Below the pieces are notes generated by a model. It was not told the origin of the DNA and searched no databases. It saw only the letters and a list, made by a program, of their open reading frames with translations. Position numbers and translations under genes: made by a program. Below are positions 60,956 to 64,000 of a stretch of DNA of 64,000 nt, piece by piece. Location: positions 62,001-126,000 of the forward strand of contig JAMXCW010000001.1 in the NCBI GenBank assembly GCA_024451685.1. Direction: 5' to 3'. Position 1 is the stretch's first letter. Every line of letters starts with the position of its first letter. The DNA comes from Candidatus Bathyanammoxibius amoris (lineage in GTDB: Bacteria > Planctomycetota > Brocadiia > Brocadiales > Bathyanammoxibiaceae).

Positions 60956-62023
60956 CTATCGCAGTTCTTTCCAGAGGTTATCGGGCATATCGTAGGCCAG
61001 CTTGAGGGCGCCGTCAGCACCTGCGTAAACGGGCTCATCTACCTTGTTGACCTTTCCGCCGCCATACTCCTCAAGCCCTTCCTCCAGAAGACTGCCAAGG
61101 CCCTTTAGCTGGCTCATGCCGCCGGCCAGTATTATATTGTTCCGAATGCGGGACTGGAATTCCGGGTCATATGTAGCTATAAGATTCCCGACGGCCTCAA
61201 TTATGGGTGGCACTATCGCCTTGCAGGCCTGCTTACATTCTTCTGTTATGTCGATTACTCTGGGTCTGCCTTCTACGGGAATCCTGACGACCACCCTGTC
61301 GTTTGTGTCTGAGACAAAGCCGTTTCTTTCCTTTATGTCTCTGGCCATATTGATGGTAAGCTGGGCGTCGGGATGATTCTCCTTTATGAGCTTTAACAGC
61401 AGTTCGTCAACATAGTCCCCGGCGGTGGTAAGCGTTACCTGGTCTCCTTCTTCTGGCAATGCGCCGTGCATCCTGCACAGGTCGACCGTGCCTGCCCCGA
61501 TGTCAATAATCAGGGCGTCGTCCAGCATGTCCAGCCCGTACGCTACCGAGAAGGGTTCCGAGACAACGATGACAGAGTCAACGGCCTCCATGGCCGCTTC
61601 TATCAACGATTGCTTGTTTATTACACTCGCCTGGGCGGGCGCGCCAATAACGGCATAAACCGTTTGCCCGCTTTTGTGCTGAGCCAGCGCTATGGCGTGT
61701 TTAACTATCTCTTTTGCAGCTTCTTTGTATAATTCTATCTCTTCTTCGCTTGCCAGCGTTGAATCGTCAGAATATTTTATTACCCCTTTTTCCAGGGGCC
61801 TTACAAGGTTAAGTGCAAGACGGTGCTTTAACGCCTCAAGCCCAAAGACCAGATCCTTACCCAATAATTTTCTGGAGATATCGTCTTTTGGCCATCCTAC
61901 TACGCTAACCACTGTTTTCCGTATACCGTTACTTGCGGTTATAGAGGCCCTGAAGGTACCCAGGTCCATGCCTACGTACATTACGTTGGGGTCTCTTTCT
62001 TCTGTAACAACCTCTGCCATCAT
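60956..62023 (-). CDS. MamK-like actin filament protein
   Basis: A 355-residue actin homologue that closely resembles magnetosome MamK by eye. Phosphate 1: YVGMDLGTFRASITASNG; then SVVGWPKDDISRKLLGKDLVFG, VIGAPAQASVINKQSL and the Glu-containing VVSEPFSVAYGLDML; phosphate 2: ALIIDIGAGTVDLC; adenosine motif: IILAGGMSQLKGLG; end YDMPDNLWKEL. MamK aligns magnetosomes along the cell; no mamA/B/E/M-type gene is nearby, so the role here is probably another kind of intracellular positioning. It follows the coiled-coil gene by 52 bp in one operon. Confidence 0.85.
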   Translation of the reverse strand: MMAEVVTEERDPNVMYVGMDLGTFRASITASNGIRKTVVSVVGWPKDDISRKLLGKDLVFGLEALKHRLALNLVRPLEKGVIKYSDDSTLASEEEIELYKEAAKEIVKHAIALAQHKSGQTVYAVIGAPAQASVINKQSLIEAAMEAVDSVIVVSEPFSVAYGLDMLDDALIIDIGAGTVDLCRMHGALPEEGDQVTLTTAGDYVDELLLKLIKENHPDAQLTINMARDIKERNGFVSDTNDRVVVRIPVEGRPRVIDITEECKQACKAIVPPIIEAVGNLIATYDPEFQSRIRNNIILAGGMSQLKGLGSLLEEGLEEYGGGKVNKVDEPVYAGADGALKLAYDMPDNLWKELR

Positions 62024-62075
62024 ATAACCTTCCTCCAGGGGAGCACAAAGTGATATTTTGTTACAAAATTCTTAT

Positions 62076-62846
62076 TTATTCCTTTTGTCCTTCTTCCTCG
62101 GCCTTTTGCTTGTGACGCCATTTGATATTGCTTTCCACAAGCTTGTGGAATAAACTCCCTGATTTTATCGCACCAGGGCGCGAAGCAGGGGTTTTTGGTT
62201 GTGACTGGGCAGCGCCTGAAGCGGACACGGTGGGTTGGGGATGGCTGGTTGGTGTGGTTTCACTTTTGCTTACGACGCGAAGGGGATATGTATTATGCGG
62301 GAAACTCTCAATAAGCTGAGTAGGAAGGCTCTCTTTGATATTTTCGAACAGATCGATTGGTATTGTCCCCCTTGCCCCCTCCAGTATATCCTCTACCACC
62401 TGTTGTATCTTTTCCTCGTACTTTTCACTGGTTATTGACGTTTGAGCCCTTGTGCCCCCCTGGAACGCTATCTTCCTCGCGTCCACCTCACTGCGAAGGC
62501 GGGTCATCTCATCCTCAAGTGCCACACACTTCTTTTCTAGCCTTTCCTTCTCGCCGGGAGGCCCTCCCGAGCCCTCCTTAAGTGCCTCCAATTGCTCCGA
62601 CAGGTTCTCTGATTTAATCCGGAGTTCGTCCCTTTCCTTCGATAAGGCCTCAGACCTCTTTTCAAGCCCGTCCTCGACGGCTTTTTGTACGATCTCGTTA
62701 AGCGTCTTCTCGCTAACTACGCGAACCTCGGATAGACCCTGTTTGCGAAAGGCCTTAAGGGGAATGCTCGATACCACCTGATCGATTGCACTTCCTACAA
62801 CAGAAGTACTTTCGTCTGGATAGGAGCCGAAGTGCTCTTTGTACAT
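62076..62846 (-). CDS. Coiled-coil protein in the MamK-like operon
   Basis: The 256-residue protein has a long coiled coil at about 48-135 (SEALSKERDELRIKSENL; EKERLEKKCVALEDEMTRL), a helical segment (EKYEEKIQQVVEDILEGA), a disordered Pro/Ser/Thr/Gln-rich linker (about 195-230) and a basic terminal helix (LVESNIKWRHKQKAEEE). No family is recognised. Transcribed first, it is a plausible adaptor, anchor or length regulator of the actin-like filament; this is inferred from gene order. Confidence 0.7.
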   Translation of the reverse strand: MYKEHFGSYPDESTSVVGSAIDQVVSSIPLKAFRKQGLSEVRVVSEKTLNEIVQKAVEDGLEKRSEALSKERDELRIKSENLSEQLEALKEGSGGPPGEKERLEKKCVALEDEMTRLRSEVDARKIAFQGGTRAQTSITSEKYEEKIQQVVEDILEGARGTIPIDLFENIKESLPTQLIESFPHNTYPLRVVSKSETTPTSHPQPTVSASGAAQSQPKTPASRPGAIKSGSLFHKLVESNIKWRHKQKAEEEGQKE

Positions 62847-62866
62847 GCCCTTTCCTTACAAAGCCC

Positions 62867-62886
62867 TGCTAACGGTACGGTTAGCA
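62867..62886 (-). promoter_or_regulatory. Inverted repeat in the leader of the coiled-coil/actin operon
   Basis: TGCTAAC-GGTACG-GTTAGCA is a perfect 7-bp inverted repeat lying about 20 bp upstream of the start codon at 62846, downstream of the promoter. It could be an operator or a hairpin controlling translation. Confidence 0.45.
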
Positions 62887-62921
62887 AGATTTAAAAACAT
62901 CCTATGAATTTACTTTACGGA

Positions 62922-62950
62922 ATCGTACAATAAACCAAATTCCTTGTCAA
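62922..62950 (-). promoter_or_regulatory. Promoter of the coiled-coil/MamK-like operon
   Basis: Minus strand TTGACA (62950-62945), 17-bp spacer, TACGAT (62927-62922). The leader is about 70 nt. Confidence 0.6.
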
Positions 62951-63014
62951 TAGTATAATTTCAATATATCTAAGCGTTATTAGAGAAATGGGTTATGGAA
63001 AGGTTCGAAGGCCC

Positions 63015-63044
63015 TTGCCAAGTAAACAGGCGCTGGTTTATAAT
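63015..63044 (+). promoter_or_regulatory. Promoter of queE-queC
   Basis: TTGCCA (63015-63020), 18-bp spacer, perfect TATAAT (63039-63044). The leader to ATG 63097 is about 46 nt. I looked for a preQ1 riboswitch here and did not find a convincing one. Confidence 0.6.
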
Positions 63045-63096
63045 TTGAAAAGGTATTGACGGAACCTACTGTTTGAAGGGGGAATAAGTCTGTTTT

Positions 63097-63804
63097 ATGC
63101 TAAAAGTAACGGAGATATTTAAGAGTATTCAGGGGGAATCTACCTATGCCGGGTTGCCTTGCGCCTTTGTGAGGCTGACGGGGTGTAATTTGAGGTGCAA
63201 CTACTGTGACACGGTCCATGCCTACGAGAACGGTGTGGATATGGATATTGAGGAGATACTTTCCAGTATAAGGCTGCTGGACTGTAATTTGGTGGAAATT
63301 ACCGGGGGTGAGCCCCTGCTTCAAGATGAGACCAGAGAATTAGTTTCGGCGCTCCTGGAGGAGGGTCGCCGTGTGCTGGTCGAGACCAATGGTTCGCTGG
63401 ATATAAGTGTACTGCCTGAGGGGGCCGTAAGGATTGTAGACCTGAAATGCCCTGACAGTGGTATGGTTGATGAAGTGGATTGGATAAACATTGAAAGGCT
63501 GAGACCGGGTGATGAGGTGAAGTTTGTTATAAGTTCGAGAAGGGATTATGACTGGGTAAAAGGGGTTATAGAGAAACACAAACTGACGGAGAAGGTGGAG
63601 GTTCTCGTTGGCGTAGCTTTCGGTAAATTGGAACTCCAACAGGTAGCCTCCTGGATATTGGAAGACGGGGTTGACGTCCGTTTCCAATTACAGGTACATC
63701 GTTATATCTGGCCGGCTGGAACACGGGAAGGCATAACGCTGAGGAGCATGTGTAGATATGAAAGCGGGTCTGGCAGTGGTACTCCTGAGTGGAGGTATGG
63801 ATAG
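63097..63804 (+). CDS. queE: 7-carboxy-7-deazaguanine synthase
   Basis: A radical SAM enzyme that converts 6-carboxytetrahydropterin to 7-carboxy-7-deazaguanine in queuosine synthesis. The motif [16 protein letters not shown] holds the cluster cysteines (CxxxCxxC), ITGGEPLLQ is the AdoMet glycine motif, and the C-terminal [13 protein letters not shown] is typical of QueE. From residue 212 on, the tail ([15 protein letters not shown] onward) is longer than usual because the frame runs 47 bp into queC. Confidence 0.92.
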   Translation: MLKVTEIFKSIQGESTYAGLPCAFVRLTGCNLRCNYCDTVHAYENGVDMDIEEILSSIRLLDCNLVEITGGEPLLQDETRELVSALLEEGRRVLVETNGSLDISVLPEGAVRIVDLKCPDSGMVDEVDWINIERLRPGDEVKFVISSRRDYDWVKGVIEKHKLTEKVEVLVGVAFGKLELQQVASWILEDGVDVRFQLQVHRYIWPAGTREGITLRSMCRYESGSGSGTPEWRYG

Positions 63805-64000
63805 CTGTGTAGTTGCAGCCATGGCCAGCGAGTCTTATGAGCTGGCCTGTCTTCACGTAAACTACAAGCAGAGGACTGAGGTAAGAGAGCTAAAGGCATA
63901 CAGCGAAATTGCGTCTTACTACGGAGTGCCTGAGGAAAAGAGGCTGGTCATAGATATGGCCTATCTGGGTGCCATTGGCGGTTCCAGTCTCACCGACCGT
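63758..64000 (+). CDS. queC: 7-cyano-7-deazaguanine synthase (QueC), 5' part, cut by the window end
   Basis: The 81 codons present begin [28 protein letters not shown] is the ATP-pyrophosphatase P-loop. QueC turns the carboxylate made by QueE into the nitrile preQ0 using ATP and ammonia. It overlaps queE by 47 bp, in another frame. Confidence 0.9.
   Translation, partial: MKAGLAVVLLSGGMDSCVVAAMASESYELACLHVNYKQRTEVRELKAYSEIASYYGVPEEKRLVIDMAYLGAIGGSSLTDR

Noticed and set aside
63000-63096. PreQ1 riboswitch upstream of queE
   Set aside because: No A-rich pseudoknot tail or conserved stem was found; only an ordinary promoter and leader are seen.

Overview
The window looks like chromosome from a didermic (Gram-negative-type) bacterium of moderate GC. 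It carries lipid A and LPS-core genes (lpxB, rfaE1, rfaE2, an LptF-type permease, a WaaP-like kinase), an Mla/MCE lipid-transport operon and many lipoproteins. Two tandem NarK-type nitrate/nitrite porters, a MamK-like actin, a peptidoglycan L,D-transpeptidase, a clustered family of glycine-zipper lipoproteins and the general gene style suggest Planctomycetota, possibly the Brocadiae (anammox) lineage. This is inference: no hydrazine or nitrogen-oxide enzyme, rRNA or ribosomal protein marker lies in the window. Promoters resemble the sigma-70 consensus; several pairs are near perfect (for example TTGACA-N16-TATAAT before rfaE1).

Layout. 1-2.3 kb: two oligopeptide-ABC ATPases (minus). 2.5-9 kb: ridA, a radical SAM/SPASM protein, a two-lobed WaaP-like kinase, an LptF with a large coiled-coil insert, then rfaE1-rfaE2. 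9-10.6 kb: trpE with its own promoter. 10.7-17.8 kb: a co-directional six-gene run made of a small protein, a GlmL/MutL-like ASKHA ATPase, a barrel-sandwich/KOW-like protein and four membrane proteins; this is the best candidate for an undescribed system. 18-20.2 kb: REC-histidine kinase, a gene-poor stretch and tRNA-Arg. 20.5-24.5 kb: an SDR/thioester-reductase-like protein with an SCP2 protein, an iron-sulfur-flavoprotein-like protein and a VOC-like protein. 24.7-30.3 kb: hisS, small membrane proteins, lpxB, an IS1634-like transposase with degenerate catalytic motifs and a DUF457-like membrane protein. 30.4-33 kb: two narK genes.

33.8-36.7 kb: five tandem glycine-zipper lipoprotein genes; the last three have near-identical promoter and terminator cassettes. 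36.8-39.4 kb: a YkgJ-type cysteine protein and a divergent actin-like ATPase with a small partner. 39.9-42.9 kb: feoB with a DtxR-FeoA fusion regulator. 43-47.8 kb: L,D-transpeptidase, cyclodeaminase, two unknowns, dhaK-dhaL. 48-52.8 kb: a 24-residue membrane microprotein, a zinc ribbon protein, tRNA-Pro and an mlaE-mlaF-mlaD-lipoprotein operon ending in a frameshifted lipoprotein gene. 53-58.5 kb: PEBP protein and a thioredoxin-like/pdhA/pdhB/pdhC operon, then nth. 59-64 kb: thrC, a coiled-coil protein with the MamK-like actin (one operon), and queE-queC cut by the window end.

Many loci serve the cell envelope: lipid A assembly, LPS export, inter-membrane lipid transport, peptidoglycan cross-linking and lipoproteins. 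The two actin-like operons and the 11-18 kb cluster are the parts least explained by known pathways.
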